Source: Sphagnum compactum
Lineage: Eukaryota; Bryophyta; Sphagnopsida; Sphagnales
DNA: 64,000 bases
Direction: 5' to 3'
Assembly: GCA_965153455.1 (NCBI GenBank)
Contig: OZ234494.1
Location: forward strand, 19,034,001 to 19,098,000
The notes beneath the pieces were generated by a model. The model was given only the letters and a program-made list of their open reading frames with translations, was not told the DNA's origin and did no database searches. Within the stretch, counting starts at the first letter, position 1, and each line of letters starts with the position of its first letter. The position numbers and the translations under genes are program-made. This document shows positions 34,881 through 46,858 of the stretch, one piece after another.

Positions 34881-36027
34881 GGTTATTTAAATCAAAATTT
34901 TAAAATGTTTATTAAAATGTGGTTACAATTGATGTGGCATAAAAAAAAGTGGTGCAACAATAAGGACTTTGCCCCTCAATGTGAAGGTGAAGGGTTGACT
35001 TTTATTGTTGCAACCTATTTATCTTAATCTAGGTTATGTAACTTAAGTGCTTATTTTAGGCTAAGATCTCTAAATTACCACCTAGGTTTCTCATCCACTT
35101 TCTCACCTATGCAACCTAAGGTAGGTAGGCAAGGCCACCGAACCTAAGCCACACGTTATTTCTTCATCAACTTGTAGCTTGCAACTTGTCACCATTTCAG
35201 TGGTAAAAAAAATTAATTCATTTAATAATCCAACAACTCAAGATGGTCCATCTAGTTGTTGGATGTGTTTTCCACGATTTACATTCACAATGATTAGAAT
35301 TATAGAGGCCTAGTTGCTAATGTCCTTCATGATTACAACTTTGAAAATGATTAGTGGTAAAAATCACAAGTCCATGTTAACTCCTAGTCATGCAATTGCA
35401 TGTGTCATGTGTGTAGTTGTATATGCCATGTTTTGGCATAATCCCCCCCCACCTCGCCTTTTCTTCACAATGTTGACCTCAAGTTTGGCCAATCTCAACA
35501 ATTTCCTCCCCATATTGATTGGGTGTGTAGGAAAGTAAGGTTTCCCTCTCTTTCCAAGCATTACCCATTTGCATCTAACTCCATTCCCACCTTCTCACAA
35601 TTTGGATTTTCTTAGGGCCTCTTAACATTTCAACCATTTTAACATGTGCAAATTTTCCTTTGTTGATACCATTTGGCCCCATATCCACATTGCCTTGCCT
35701 TGTTGGGGATAATACCCTTGTTTGTTGCCCCACTACAACCATCTCCATACGAGCACAATAAACACCTTGCCAATAGTAAACCCGAAAATTAGAACCCCGC
35801 TTGTGCCTTCACTTGGAATAAGGTCTTCTAGCCTTGTGAGAATTTTTTGTTTTTGTCAACACTTTTATGCATGATATTGAAGCTTGTTGGACCTAATATT
35901 TGACCATTTTTGACATCAAAACAAAGGAGCAGTGGTGTCACACAACTTTGTTGATGCATTCATTGAACCTCTAAAGCTTTGCGCATTTCTTGCAACAAGC
36001 ATCGTGCCTTTTACAATGACAAATACA
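34881..36027. other. Intergenic, no gene seen
   Basis: Frames here are short and lack motifs. A strong hairpin occurs at 35228-35264 (ATCCAACAACT with its exact complement, plus inner AGATGG/CCATCT pairing). Confidence 0.5.
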
Positions 36028-36400
36028 AAGTCAAAAAAAGGGAAAAACTTTATTGTTGAAAAAGATCATCAACTTTGCAAGTCTTATTTTCACATTTTGT
36101 AGGACCCTGTGACTAGCAATGGACAAAAATTAACAACATTTTGGGATAGGGTGCAACAACATTACAACAACAATCAACTTGCAACATGTGTAGAAAGACC
36201 ATCAAGAATTTTGGAAACAAAATTGGGGGTGATTAAATACAATGTCTTCAAGTTTGTGGGTTGTCACGGGTCTATTGTTGTTTTGAACGAGTTTAACACA
36301 TTTGAAAAAGATACATTACAAAAAGGCATTGGAGCTTTACAAAACTAAGCACCCAAAGTATTAGTCTTTCACTTTCATACATTGTTAGTTTTTTCTCAAA
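36028..36400 (+). pseudogene. NAM-associated domain / PIF-Harbinger accessory protein relic
   Basis: The + frame reads KSKKGKNFIVEKDHQLCKSY, a stop at 36100-36102, then DPVTSNGQKLTTFWDRVQQH and LETKLGVIKYNVFKFVGCHG, ending FNTFEKDTLQKGIG. This matches the trihelix/SANT-like plant proteins often annotated as NAM-associated (pattern FxxEEDxxLCxxWxxxSxDP, FWxRVxxHY, LExKWxxIKxDVxKF). A degraded LYKxKHPK-type tail follows in another frame. Such genes are very often Harbinger-linked, though host paralogues exist. The in-frame stop and shifted tail make it a relic. Confidence 0.65.
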
Positions 36401-39400
36401 GACACACATTGATGGGTAGACATGTAGGAGGATATGTGTAATACACCACCCATGAAACGAAAAAACTCAAAGTATGTAAAAGGGGGTGAGGCATAAATAT
36501 TTCTTAAGTTAAAATATTTGAACTCCCTAAAAGTCAACAACGCTATCCCATGAGCATGTGAGCGTGTGAGCATGATTGAATATCTTATGGAATCTTTTGC
36601 TGACGTTGAAGAATATTCCAGGAATATTCCTCTCCATGAAGGACAATTTTTTGATGACATGACAAAATATTCAGCCACGTCGATATGGATGAAATGTAAG
36701 ATGGATGATATCAATGGATGAATATTTCATGAAAAAATATATATTGGATGAAACTTTTCAGATTTGATATTTATTTTTGAAAAAGCTTAAAGCTTAAACC
36801 TCAACTTGTTCATACTTTTTAGGTTCTTGAATAAGACAATGGTGTTTTTTTTTGTGGGTGAGATGTGTAGCACACATGATAAAAAAAACATATTTGGAAA
36901 AGCACATTCAAAATCTTCTTGTGGTTTCTATCAATGAATGACTAAACACACATATCCCTTTCATTGTTTAACACGACATAAGAAACACAAAACATGAAAA
37001 AGATAGCAACACACATACACTTAGGCCAAGCAACTTGTTTATTTATAGAAATTAAAAAAATCTCAATTCATTATGTGAGGTTAAGAATTAGCAGAGTAAA
37101 ATTCATCTTGCATTTTATATTAATTTTTCAATTCAATAATTTGCTTGTAATTAAATGCTATCATAATATCATTAACACAAGTTGTACAATCTAACACCTA
37201 AACTCCAAATAGATTATAGGGCACACATGTGGCAACATTTTTGGTGACATGGCAAAATATTCCTTCACGTGGACTAAATGGATGAGGCACCTTCTTCCTT
37301 GAAACAACATTGAAGAACGCCAATTTTGTGAAAACTTTGTAACATGTAAAATAACCTTGAACAATGACAATTTGCCTACCAATAGATGTTTATTACTATC
37401 ACCTTTTACTATTAACTTAAGAAACATTTCTAAATGTAGCATTTAGGAAAAAAATAGTTACTGAAGATACTACCAACTTCACAAACAACTTAAGTTTACT
37501 AACATGACTTCACATTATATATAAAACCACAACAATTTGGCATACATCAAATTGACATGCAACAAATTGGCACACATCAAAAGATTTGAATTATGAGGTT
37601 ATGTCAAACGAATGTTGCTTTTGAATAGATGAATCAATGTTACTCATTAAGTAGGATTATAGTCATAGAAAATTCTGATTCCAAGTCCAATCTTCCTACT
37701 TAGAACTTTCCAACAATTCTAGACATATTCCCCCACATATTTCATCACAAAATGCAAGAGTTACAAACTACTCCAACAATATGGCCCTTGCATGACTTGT
37801 CAACTTTTGAACTTCATTCCAACTTCAAGTTGGAAAATGAATGAAAATTTCAATTTGTCCACAATGCATGACATCTTGCAAAATGAAGTACAAACGCTTA
37901 CAATGTGCTCACTTGCCACAATTGCCCAAAGAACTAGAAGTCATTTTGGTAAAATCCAGACATGTGCAAGTTGGGAAATTCCCAATAGTCACATCATATT
38001 GCTTAACGGGTTGGGTTGGTCAAAAGGTAATTTTGTAAATTTGCCCATACCCTAGTGGCGGGAGGCAAGAAACTGACCTCTAATGAATGACCAACTTCCC
38101 ACCTGCTTTTCTGTTGGACAAAAAGCTTAATAGTTGTAGGTCTTTAAATTACTTTTCTATTTCTAACTTTTGGCCAAGAATCCACATCCAATGGATGATT
38201 GACAAGAATAGAACTCTCAACACCAAACAAAGTCCGAGGGACAATTCTTCGTTGCTCACATAGAAAAAGACATGCTTCCTCTAATGATGTCACCTCATCA
38301 TGCATAAACATTGTGTCTAGTTGCACATGTTAAATGGATGGAACAATTGGCCTATTAACCACATACTTCTTTGAGCGGAGTCCCACACATCAAATCAAAT
38401 CATTAGTGCAAAACCAAAACTTGTGACGAACTATGGGGGACCCTTTGGCAACGCACCACAACCCATCATAACATGCAATAGGATGCCATAAATTGATATT
38501 TTGGAAATTATTTTGGCTTCACAAAGTGCTTGGTACCTCTTTGCATTGTAAAACACTGCGTATTGGATTGAAGAGGGCAATGTTTAATTCTCCAAACGTC
38601 ATCCACACATTCACTTTCCAATATTTTGAACCTTTGATGAGTCATAATAACCAGTATAAGACCCTTAGACTATCGTGACCCTAACTTTGGGCTCATGACT
38701 AAGGCAAGGGCTTGCAAAGGCACGGGTCGAAAATGAAACTTGGGAATCACATTTTATGTTCCCGAAAGTGTAGGAGGGTGTGAGGGAATGAACCCACACA
38801 CTCCCAAGTGGGCTCCAACTTTGGAAATTGGAGTCCCAATGGACTTCTGAATTTTCAAAAAGCAATTTCAGAGGTCAAAACGCATTGGATTGAGACGTTC
38901 CTTATACCATTGAAAATATCTTGGAACATAGATGTTTAAAACAGGCTTGCATGTCCCATTTGAGTACTTAAAACATAAGTTATGGCCAAAAGAAGGGTCG
39001 GTAGTCAAGTTGCCAATTTGACTCCCGACCACTAAAAGTCAAGAATCGCCCTGATTTACTTGCGTGTAGGGTGCATGGCACATATCATTGGAAAGATTTT
39101 GATGAGGGCTACAACTTTGCTTTAAACTTCACCTCAATTGAAGGTCTGCACAAAAAGTCGTAAAAGTCTCAATTTCGAAAATTTCGAGAGTCTCAATACA
39201 AAATGACATTTGGGTGCAGGCCCCGTGGCCAGGCACAAAGAATAATATAAAAGGGAAGGTGGTGGATTCCCCAAAGTTCGAGCCTTGGTGAGTCTTGTGA
39301 GTCCGTGTATGTCCGTGGCTCGTCCGTGCACCAAAAGTGCTCTAAACACACATTGATTAACTTGTTTGGTTTGTGTAGGTTTGTGTGAATAATTGATTCA

Positions 39401-39560
39401 CTTGTCATTTGTCCTAGTCCCCATCTCGGAGCTCTAGCACGCCCCTTTATGCCCAAAGTGTTACGAGCTGGGGAACATACCCTAACTCCTTCTTCTTTTG
39501 TTGTTTTCCACTTTTGGACTCGTGTTTGAGTCTTTCAAGGAGTGTGGGGGTGTGTCATAG
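36401..39560. other. Gene-poor stretch
   Basis: No convincing protein was found. A segment near 36640-36700 (GACATGACAAAATATTC followed by ACGTCG) resembles one near 37230-37280 (GACATGGCAAAATATTC, CACGTGG), suggesting a small dispersed repeat. The part at 38660-39500 is less AT-rich and may be a decayed retroelement end, but no primer-binding site or paired terminal repeat was found. Confidence 0.4.
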
Positions 39561-39574
39561 AGTGCCTAGCAAGA

Positions 39575-40060
39575 ACATCCACAATAAGGTCAACTCGGTT
39601 GGAAGTCGTGTCCACTTGAAGATGAGAGAAATTCACACAATCATGCATGTGCGAATCCTTTTTTAACCTAGGTGGAAGACCTAGCCTTTGTTTTAGAAAC
39701 CCAAAAACCTTTTCCCCCTCCAAATGAGATGTCCTTGTGGTGAATGATGAGCTCGTTGTGTAGCTTGCGACTGCAACCGCCATTAGCAAAAGATCTTTAG
39801 ATTGACTGGCTCTTTTTAAACGAAGTTCATTTCTATGGAAGCTGTTCACCTTTCAAGTAGTCCTTGTACAGTGAGCTTTGCCTAAAAGCTCTTACATAAT
39901 CATCAAAAGTTGCAACATACAAGCAAACACCTAGCTTCCCTGATTGTTGAAACCAAATGTTATGCACAATTTCATAGAGATTACAAGTTGGCATATTTGC
40001 AAGCTCCTCCAAAATGAATTTCTGAATGAAAATTCCTATAGTTAGATCCTGAAAAACATT
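39575..40060 (-). pseudogene. Relic of an uncharacterised transposon-like plant protein family
   Basis: After a plausible acceptor (TTTTTCAG near 40052) the minus strand encodes NMPTCNLYEIVHNIWFQQSG, then LYVATFDDYVRAFRQSSLYK and DYLKG. A frameshift near 39845 continues in RNELRLKRASQSKD, SHLEGEKVFGF and DSHMHDCVNFSHL. I recall this order (PTCNxxExVHNxWxQQSG, LYxATxDDxxRAxxQ, YLKG, ExRLRRA, HLEGEEVFG, DSHRPDxxNFSxP) from large sets of unannotated proteins in bryophytes and other streptophytes, apparently repetitive. I cannot give the family a name. The frameshift indicates decay. Confidence 0.4.
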
Positions 40061-43000
40061 AAGATTGAATATAATGAAAAGAAGAGTGGTGGAATACATA
40101 CTTACATGCTGCATAAATCCACCCCATTGTCTTCACATAAAAATGCTAGAGTCCCAACCAACTCTCAAGCTCCTACAACCCAACCCCACTTGCTGAGTAG
40201 TACCACCAACAATGAATTGCGACATATTGAACATTAGCTTCTTCAAGAGTTGTGGCATTCTTATACTAATAGCACAGATCCTTGTCCTGTTCTTGGAATC
40301 CCAAGGCGACCAATTATTTGGTATGTTTGTGCAAACTTTGTGTCCAATGGAAGAAACAAGTCCTCTTCTTGTTAACTATTTGTCAAGGTCTGTTATGATG
40401 AGTGGCTTTAAGTCATCATCTTCCTCTTCATTGTTGTCGCATAGAACAATAATCTCGACATCCTTCTGTAACAATGTTTTCTTATTGAATTCAGTTTGTT
40501 TTCTTCTCGTGTTCTTTTCCGCGGTATGTAAATTGAAATTGTCGTCAAAATGTTCTCTCAAATCTTGTAGCGCATCAAATTGACTACATGGGGAACAAGT
40601 TCTTTCCCGGGTCCTTGGAGGAGTAAATAATTTTTCAAAATTGGTTTCATTTGAACTTTCTCTAGAAATAATTTTTTTCTCGTTGAATTACATGACATAG
40701 TTTGTGGCCTTACTATCGTGATTTCTCATCCCATGACTTTTTGGAAACCTCTACAATGTTACAATTTCCTTGTTTAAGTATCCATACAAAATTGCTTTTC
40801 AAATTTCCTTTTCAACAATGTCTCCAAAGCAGTCATGAACAACAAAACAAATTTACAATAAATATTCATCATTCCTTTATGAATTCGATATCAATTGTGA
40901 TAAGTAGGTACATGCATTATGTACGTATTTTGAACATTTTGCTGCAATTTTTGAACTCCAAGTAGTGGTCATCAATTCAAGTTTGTGTTACCAACATGAT
41001 TATATTCCCATATCTTTTCAGAATAGTCTATTGTGTTTAGTAAATGATTTTTTAAAAATATTTGATACTAAACAACTCTTTGTTTATGTTGGCATGAATT
41101 AACATCTAACATTACTCTAAACAATCTAAACAATGTTATAGTTTAAAGGTGACTTAAATTGTCATTACATTAAAATGTCACTTATTGAACCTTGCTATTG
41201 TTGATTTTGAGACCGTTTTTATTGACGGTCCATGTCTATCAATTTTGGCAGTTCTTTGTTTCCCAATTCCCTCAACGCTCAAAATAAAAAGTACTTGATG
41301 ATACGCTTATTTCATTTCGGGCATGTAGATGAACCTTATATCAAATCAAATACTCATCATTTTGCTTGTAAGCTTCACTTGGAGGGAGCGGAAAAAAAAT
41401 TTATATATATATATTTCCAACGCAACTTGGTGTTCCATTCTAAAAAGGCCAAATTATCAGCTCGAGCCCAATCTTATCATCATCGTTACCAAAGCGCTGC
41501 ACGCCGGATCGATCTACTAGGGTTTACTTCGAAAAAGCTCAAAAAAATTTCTTTTGTTTTGCAAAATATATTTTCAAAAAGCAAGACCTTTCATTTCTTT
41601 TAATTTATTGAACATCAATTTTAGGCACAATCTTGCACCATAACCTTGTCATGTTCTTTTCATGTTCATATTTGCATATGTTAACATAATAAAAATCTGT
41701 TTTCATTTTTGTTTTACAAATCTCATGTTCTTGTTCTTAGTTTTTTTGCTTTTATTTTTGAATCACATAATCTTGTTCCTTGTTTAAGAGTTAGATTTAA
41801 ACTTTTCCTTTAACCTTGGTTCTCGTGGTTTTTCGTGTCCTTGACACCCCTATTCATTATATTAGTAATATTGGTCACAATGGACAATTTTTAAACCTAC
41901 TTTTTTTTCATTAGTGGTTTACCTACTTTGAAATTGTTATTTATTTGCATTGAAATGTCATGGGCGTGAATACTATCACAAATAAAAGATTTTTGAAAAA
42001 CATTAAAAAATATATATATATATCAAAAAAAAACTTAAACCTAAGTCCAACCACAAGAAAGTATAATAAAACCAAGGTCATCAAACATGCAAAAAAAAAT
42101 CAAATATAATTTTATTTAAAACCCAAAATGAATTTTAAAATGACACAAAAGGAACAAAGCTAAAAGTTAAAATCATATTTTAAATTAGTGTTGAGTAGGT
42201 TAAAAATAGTGAGAGAAATTATCAATATTTATATCTGATTGGGAACCTAGTTCAAAGAAGTTGGCATGGAAGTTTTTATATGACACTTCATCCAAGGAAC
42301 CTTTTAAAACATTCACCTACTTACACATTATGGATGAAAAACAGATAATGATGTACAAAAGATGGATGAAACTCATGCATGAATTATGATCAATGTTGAC
42401 AATGATGATGTTGGTTATGCTAATGATGGTAATCATGATGTTAAACAATGCATGAACTTCAATTCATGGTTAGATGTCCTCCATGACATGAAGTCACTAT
42501 CTATCTAGTTATAGGCCACTACATGTTGCTACATTAAAACTTGCAAATGAGTTGTTTAAGGCCCATTTTGTCAAGTGCGGCCTCCTTCACTTTGCCTTGG
42601 GAATGCTTACAGACCAAAATTGGCCTTCTATGGCCTATTCTATAGTAGACAAAGCTAGCCTACATCGCCAAACTTTTGTCCTCATATGTCAAATTTTTGT
42701 GTGTTATGGTATAAAACCGAATTGAATTAGTTATTCATGACTCCAATACCACTAGTAAATTTGCTATGGGTAAAACACGAAGCCAATTTGATATAGAATA
42801 TATAACCCTACTTAGGTTTAGGGTTTAGAGTTTAGGGTCAGGTACATAGATAAAGAATCTACAAATGTTCATATGGTGGATGTCTCATACCTCATTGGGT
42901 AACATTGTAATGCATACAAATACAAAACATATGCTTATTTGTCTTGTGATTAGCCACCGGCACACTACGACATGAGCAATGGATGGTGGGTGGATAGGAA

Positions 43001-43140
43001 ACACTTTTTCATTGGCTTCTAGCTCCCAAGCTAACTAACCATGGTGGTTAGCTTATAAGCTTCACATGTGGACGCTTACTACCTATCTAACCACTGTGGT
43101 TAGCTACGGGATGCGAATTCAACAGAAAAAAATGTTTCTT
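40061..43140. other. AT-rich stretch, no gene seen
   Basis: It contains short TTTAGGG variants at 42812-42838 and two related small palindromes CTAACCA..TGGTTAG near 43033 and 43096. A minus frame at 40376-40600 is acidic but unidentified and may extend the relic at 39575-40060. Confidence 0.45.
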
Positions 43141-43143
43141 CTC

Positions 43144-43146
<3 letters not shown>

Positions 43147-43180
<34 letters not shown>
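43147..43180 (+). repeat. CA microsatellite
   Basis: About seventeen uninterrupted CA/AC dinucleotides. Confidence 0.9.
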
Positions 43181-43181
<1 letters not shown>

Positions 43182-43357
43182 CACACGTTGTATGGTGTGA
43201 TGGTGGGTGTTGGGTCACTCCACCATCAATGCAAATTTGAGCACCATTGTAGATTATGATGCAAAAGCCATCAAACTGGCACTTGCAACACATGCTGAAG
43301 CAAGGAGCTCTGACAAAGCCTGGAACTTTGCAGGTCAGTGCACTTGTTACATTTGCA

Positions 43358-43670
43358 ACAAGGGGTGTGTCACATTGTGGCCTTGCTGCTGCCATTTTTT
43401 ACACTAAAAAGTATCTTAAGGCAAACCAAGAATTATGGGAACTCGAAACATTTCAACCATGCAAAAAACTATAATCTTCAAAAAAGTTAAGCTTCTAAAA
43501 AGAAACCAAAATCCTTCCAAGATCATATTATAAACTCTTTATAATTACTAATCTCAAGTTTCCAACACAAGCCAAAATATATCATCTTTCAAAAATTGCT
43601 CATATAAAAATAAACCTATTTATCTAGGGGGCAAAAATCCCTTAAACTACTATACAACAAACACTTTACT
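43358..43670 (-). repeat. Inverted third copy of the 33.4 kb repeat
   Basis: The segment begins CAAGGGGTGTGTCACATTGT and continues GGCCTTGC, matching the reverse complement of the end of copies A/B. It continues through TTCAAAAA, AAACCAAAATCCTTCCAAG and GCAAAAATCCCTTAAA in the reversed order. Confidence 0.75.
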
Positions 43671-44882
43671 TTGTTGTGATGTAAGTAAACAAGTACCTAT
43701 TTTGTTGACGGTGCTACTACGTACAAAGAACGCACCCACATACTATTGTCAGAGGGGGGTTTTAATGTCTAATCCAGTGTGGTGCAGTTCACTGATTTTG
43801 ATAATACTCTTGGGTTTTTTTTTTAAATTTACAAATTTAATTTTAAAGAATTTAAATTATTTTTGAAATTGAAATTGAAATTTAATAATATAAATTTTAT
43901 TTTTATATTTATTTTTTATTAAATTAAAATTTTATTTTAAAATTTTATTTCATAAAGTTGCAAAGAACTTCTGGTTCTGGATTTTTTAAATTTTTAGAAA
44001 TAAAGAAACCCTCCGTTCTGATTATTTTTGAAAAAAAATTAAAATTGCAGAATCTCCAGTTCTGGTATTTTTGAAAATTTCCAGAATCAAAAGAACCTCC
44101 AATTTGAGGTTTTTTGATACTAAAAGAAAATTCCAAAGAACCGGAGGTTTTCATGAAAGAACCGATGATTTAGGGTATGTTTGTTTGACCCAGTTGTTTG
44201 ATTTTTTTAAAAGCTCTTGTTAAGGATCAAAACTGGTTCTCATATATTTTTGAGAAATCATTGGTCAAAGGTCCTCATATATGTGATCCTTATACCCACC
44301 GGTTCTTTCTTTGATAAGAGAGAGAGCCACCCAACACTGGCTTAATCCTTCTAACTCATGCCCCAAAAAATCCATCCATCAAATGCCAAAGGACAATAAA
44401 TCCAATGAATCCTTCAATCCAAAGGGCACTTAAGAAAAATCCTTGGGGTTGGAAAGGACATATAGTCAATTATCTGTTACATATCATGGTATCATGGCAA
44501 GTTCAAAATTTCAGTGTAAAATAATTATGAAGATTCCATGTTGAAAGATAAATTATTTAAAAATATTCTAAGAAAGTCTCTTATTTTCATTCACAAAAAA
44601 AATAAAAATCTGAGAAAATATGTATTTGATTTTTTTTTCAACATTTCTAAAATAATGTAATTAGTATGGAAGCAGCAAGGTTATTATCCTTAATAGTAAA
44701 GACCCATTTTACACTAGGATCTCAGCCCAACAAATCTCGTACCCAACTTCACCACATTCATGAAGAATAAAAAGAACGACTTTAATTAGATTGTAATCAA
44801 AGATTACACTTCAACAATCCATTAATCATGGTTCATTGGATTTATACACATTACATCTTGGCAGTCAAATAAGAATCAATTA
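43671..44882. other. AT-rich stretch with a decayed short repeat, no gene
   Basis: Between 43960 and 44170 a motif of the type AACCTCCGGTTCT or its complement recurs four or five times, interrupted by A/T-rich spacers. No coding signal was found. Confidence 0.4.
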
Positions 44883-45240
44883 CAAAGTTGTTTCATCCAC
44901 CATGTAGATGTGTGTTTTAAGGACACTCACATCAAGCTTATACAAGTTGTTGGTGAGATTTATACTACCTCTTGCAATGATTTTAGTCGGGTTTTTTTAA
45001 CTCATTATCCAACAATCATCAACATCAAACACTATTGTGCATACTTTATTTGTTATGCTTCCTATTAACAAGAGATTCTTCATGACACATGGCACATAAA
45101 GACCGTCACTCACACATTTTATTTATCCATTGTAGGTAAATATCACATTGCCTTTGCCCTAAACTTCATGAAATTGACCTCTTGTTGTCCTAACTTTAGA
45201 ATTTCCTATGCCCTTTACAGCACTCATGGTACTAACATCT
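44883..45240 (-). pseudogene. Ty1/copia polyprotein relic (GAG-pre-integrase region)
   Basis: The minus strand reads TMSAVKGIGNSKVRTTRGQF, GKGNVIFTYNG, LYVPCVMKNLLLIGSI, CTIVFDVDDCWIMS, KNPTKIIARG and NNLYKLDVSVL in order. This is the copia signature between protease and integrase (GxGxV, VLYVPGVxKNLLS, xIIAxG, NxLYxL). At least three in-frame stops are present. Integrase and RT downstream (lower coordinates) were not recognised, and no LTR pair was found, so it is a fragment. Confidence 0.65.
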
Positions 45241-45908
45241 ACTATTTAACATGTAGAACACATCTTAAGTTTAAATATCAGAAATAAATTTTTTTCTCCT
45301 TGCATGATTTTGCTTCAAACTGCCAAGAGTGCAGTTTCAAACATTTCAGCAACTTTGTTGACCTCAACGTTTTGGTCTGCCTTTACGTCTTCTGGAACCG
45401 CATTGACAGAGGATTGGTTGAATATCTTGTTGTCTAGCCTGATCCCGAGCCCAATGGCCAAATTCACGGCATTTGTTTCAACTCCTTTGGTGTACTTGCA
45501 CTCCTCTAGAAACTCTAGTTGTTTCTAGATGAGCCTCCTCAAGCAGCAATTTTCACAACTGCCATGATCAATATACTCAGAGCTTTAATCTTCTTTTTCT
45601 GAAGAACCATTCCTCACAATTTTTCTGACAACCCAACCATTATCTCACTAGGTGACACAATTTATTTAGGATAAACACTTTCCCATAAGTTTTTCCGCTT
45701 CAGATTTGCCCTGATTTTGACCTTCTAGACACCATAGTTAGTTGTGTTAGACAACTTGTTGGTCTGAAACCCTCTCCATGTACACATATTTCTTCCCTTT
45801 TGTTGAAGCTCGTAAGGAAGAGAGAAGAGACTTCACATTGGTGTAAGATTTAGGCACACAAATTTGGCTTGAATTTGACCTGATGTGTGACTGAAATCTG
45901 GAATACTA
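45241..45908. other. Flank between the copia relic and the Helitron-like cluster
   Basis: A minus frame at 45304-45528 (LGIRLDNKIFNQSSVNAVPE) could be part of the same retroelement or another relic; I could not assign it. The rest has no features. Confidence 0.35.
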
Positions 45909-45909
45909 T

Positions 45910-46145
45910 TCTATATAGTAAAGGACGTCGGGATGAAATGAAGCTTCCCCTGAATCCGTCCGGATGAAATGAAGCTTTCCGTCCGGATGAAATGAAGCTT
46001 TCCATCCGTCCGTCCATCATTCATCCCGTCATCCATCCAAACAGAACAAATTCTATATAGTAAAGGACGTCGTGGTCGTTTGTCAGGATGAAATGAAGCT
46101 TTCCGTCGGGATGAAATGACGCTTTCCGTCCGTCCGTCCGTCATC
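45910..46145 (+). mobile_element. Helitron-like terminal units 1 and 2, in tandem
   Basis: Two successive units start TTCTATATAGTAAAGGACGT (45909 and 46051). Each carries repeats of CGGGATGAAATGAAGCTTTC and a CCGTCCGTCCATCC-type pyrimidine tract. The first ends CATCCAAACAGAACAAAT directly before the second. TCTATATAGTAAAGGA resembles plant Helitron 5' termini (TCTMTAYTA-type, from memory). Confidence 0.55.
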
Positions 46146-46858
46146 CATTCCGTTCTATCTTGCCAATCTTATCCCATCCCTCCCAATCCCGACCTGCGAA
46201 TTGAATCTTGCCAGCGACAGATCGTGCTCGGTTGCTGCTGCTGCCGCTGCAGTTGTGTGGTTTGTTGTTCCGCTGAGGATTGGGAGCGATGGCGGCGGTG
46301 AGAGGCGATCATGTGTTGCTGCACACTCGGCTGCCGCAGGCTACCATCGCCAGCAACAACAGAACAACAACAGCTGCTGCCGTTTTGGTCTCAGTGGTAC
46401 TAGAGACTAGAGAACTATGATCACAGGTTGGGTAATAAAGGAGAAGAATTCCTGGATGCTGAAGGAGGAATCTGCATGAACTGCTTTCAAGGTGAATTTT
46501 TCAAAAACCAGTGGTGTCCTAAACAGAAGAAGTGGCAAATTGACATTGAATAACTCACAGATCCTGGCAATGATCAGATTTGACAGAATTCCAGATGGCA
46601 ACTATGTTACCAAGAGAAATGAACATTTCTCATGTTCCCACTGATGACTTGAAACCAGACAAAAAAACTAAGAAAAACTCGGATTCTTACTACCCGAGGG
46701 TGGTATTATGACACCATACTCCCGGGTGTCTAGAAGGGACTCAAGTTCCTATGGAGCTCTGTTGGAAACTTTATGCTTGCACCCTGGAAAACATAAAGTC
46801 TTTTCTTTGCTACTGAAGATTTTCGCTTACTTTTACCCCCACCCTTCTTCATGTCCAG
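46146..46858 (+). other. Unassigned captured-looking sequence upstream of the PGK exons
   Basis: GC-richer than the surroundings, with a CTGCTGCCGCTGC stretch near 46235-46255 and several short frames, but no recognisable protein. It may include a 5' UTR or intron of the captured PGK gene or a separate fragment. Confidence 0.35.

Noticed and set aside
38660-39500. Possible LTR (less AT-rich, several sharp motifs)
   Set aside because: No second copy, no polypurine tract or primer-binding site was found within the window.
44483-44500. Copia primer-binding-site-like TGGTATCATGGC
   Set aside because: Only partly matches TGGTATCAGAGC, lies on the opposite strand to the copia relic and has no LTR beside it.
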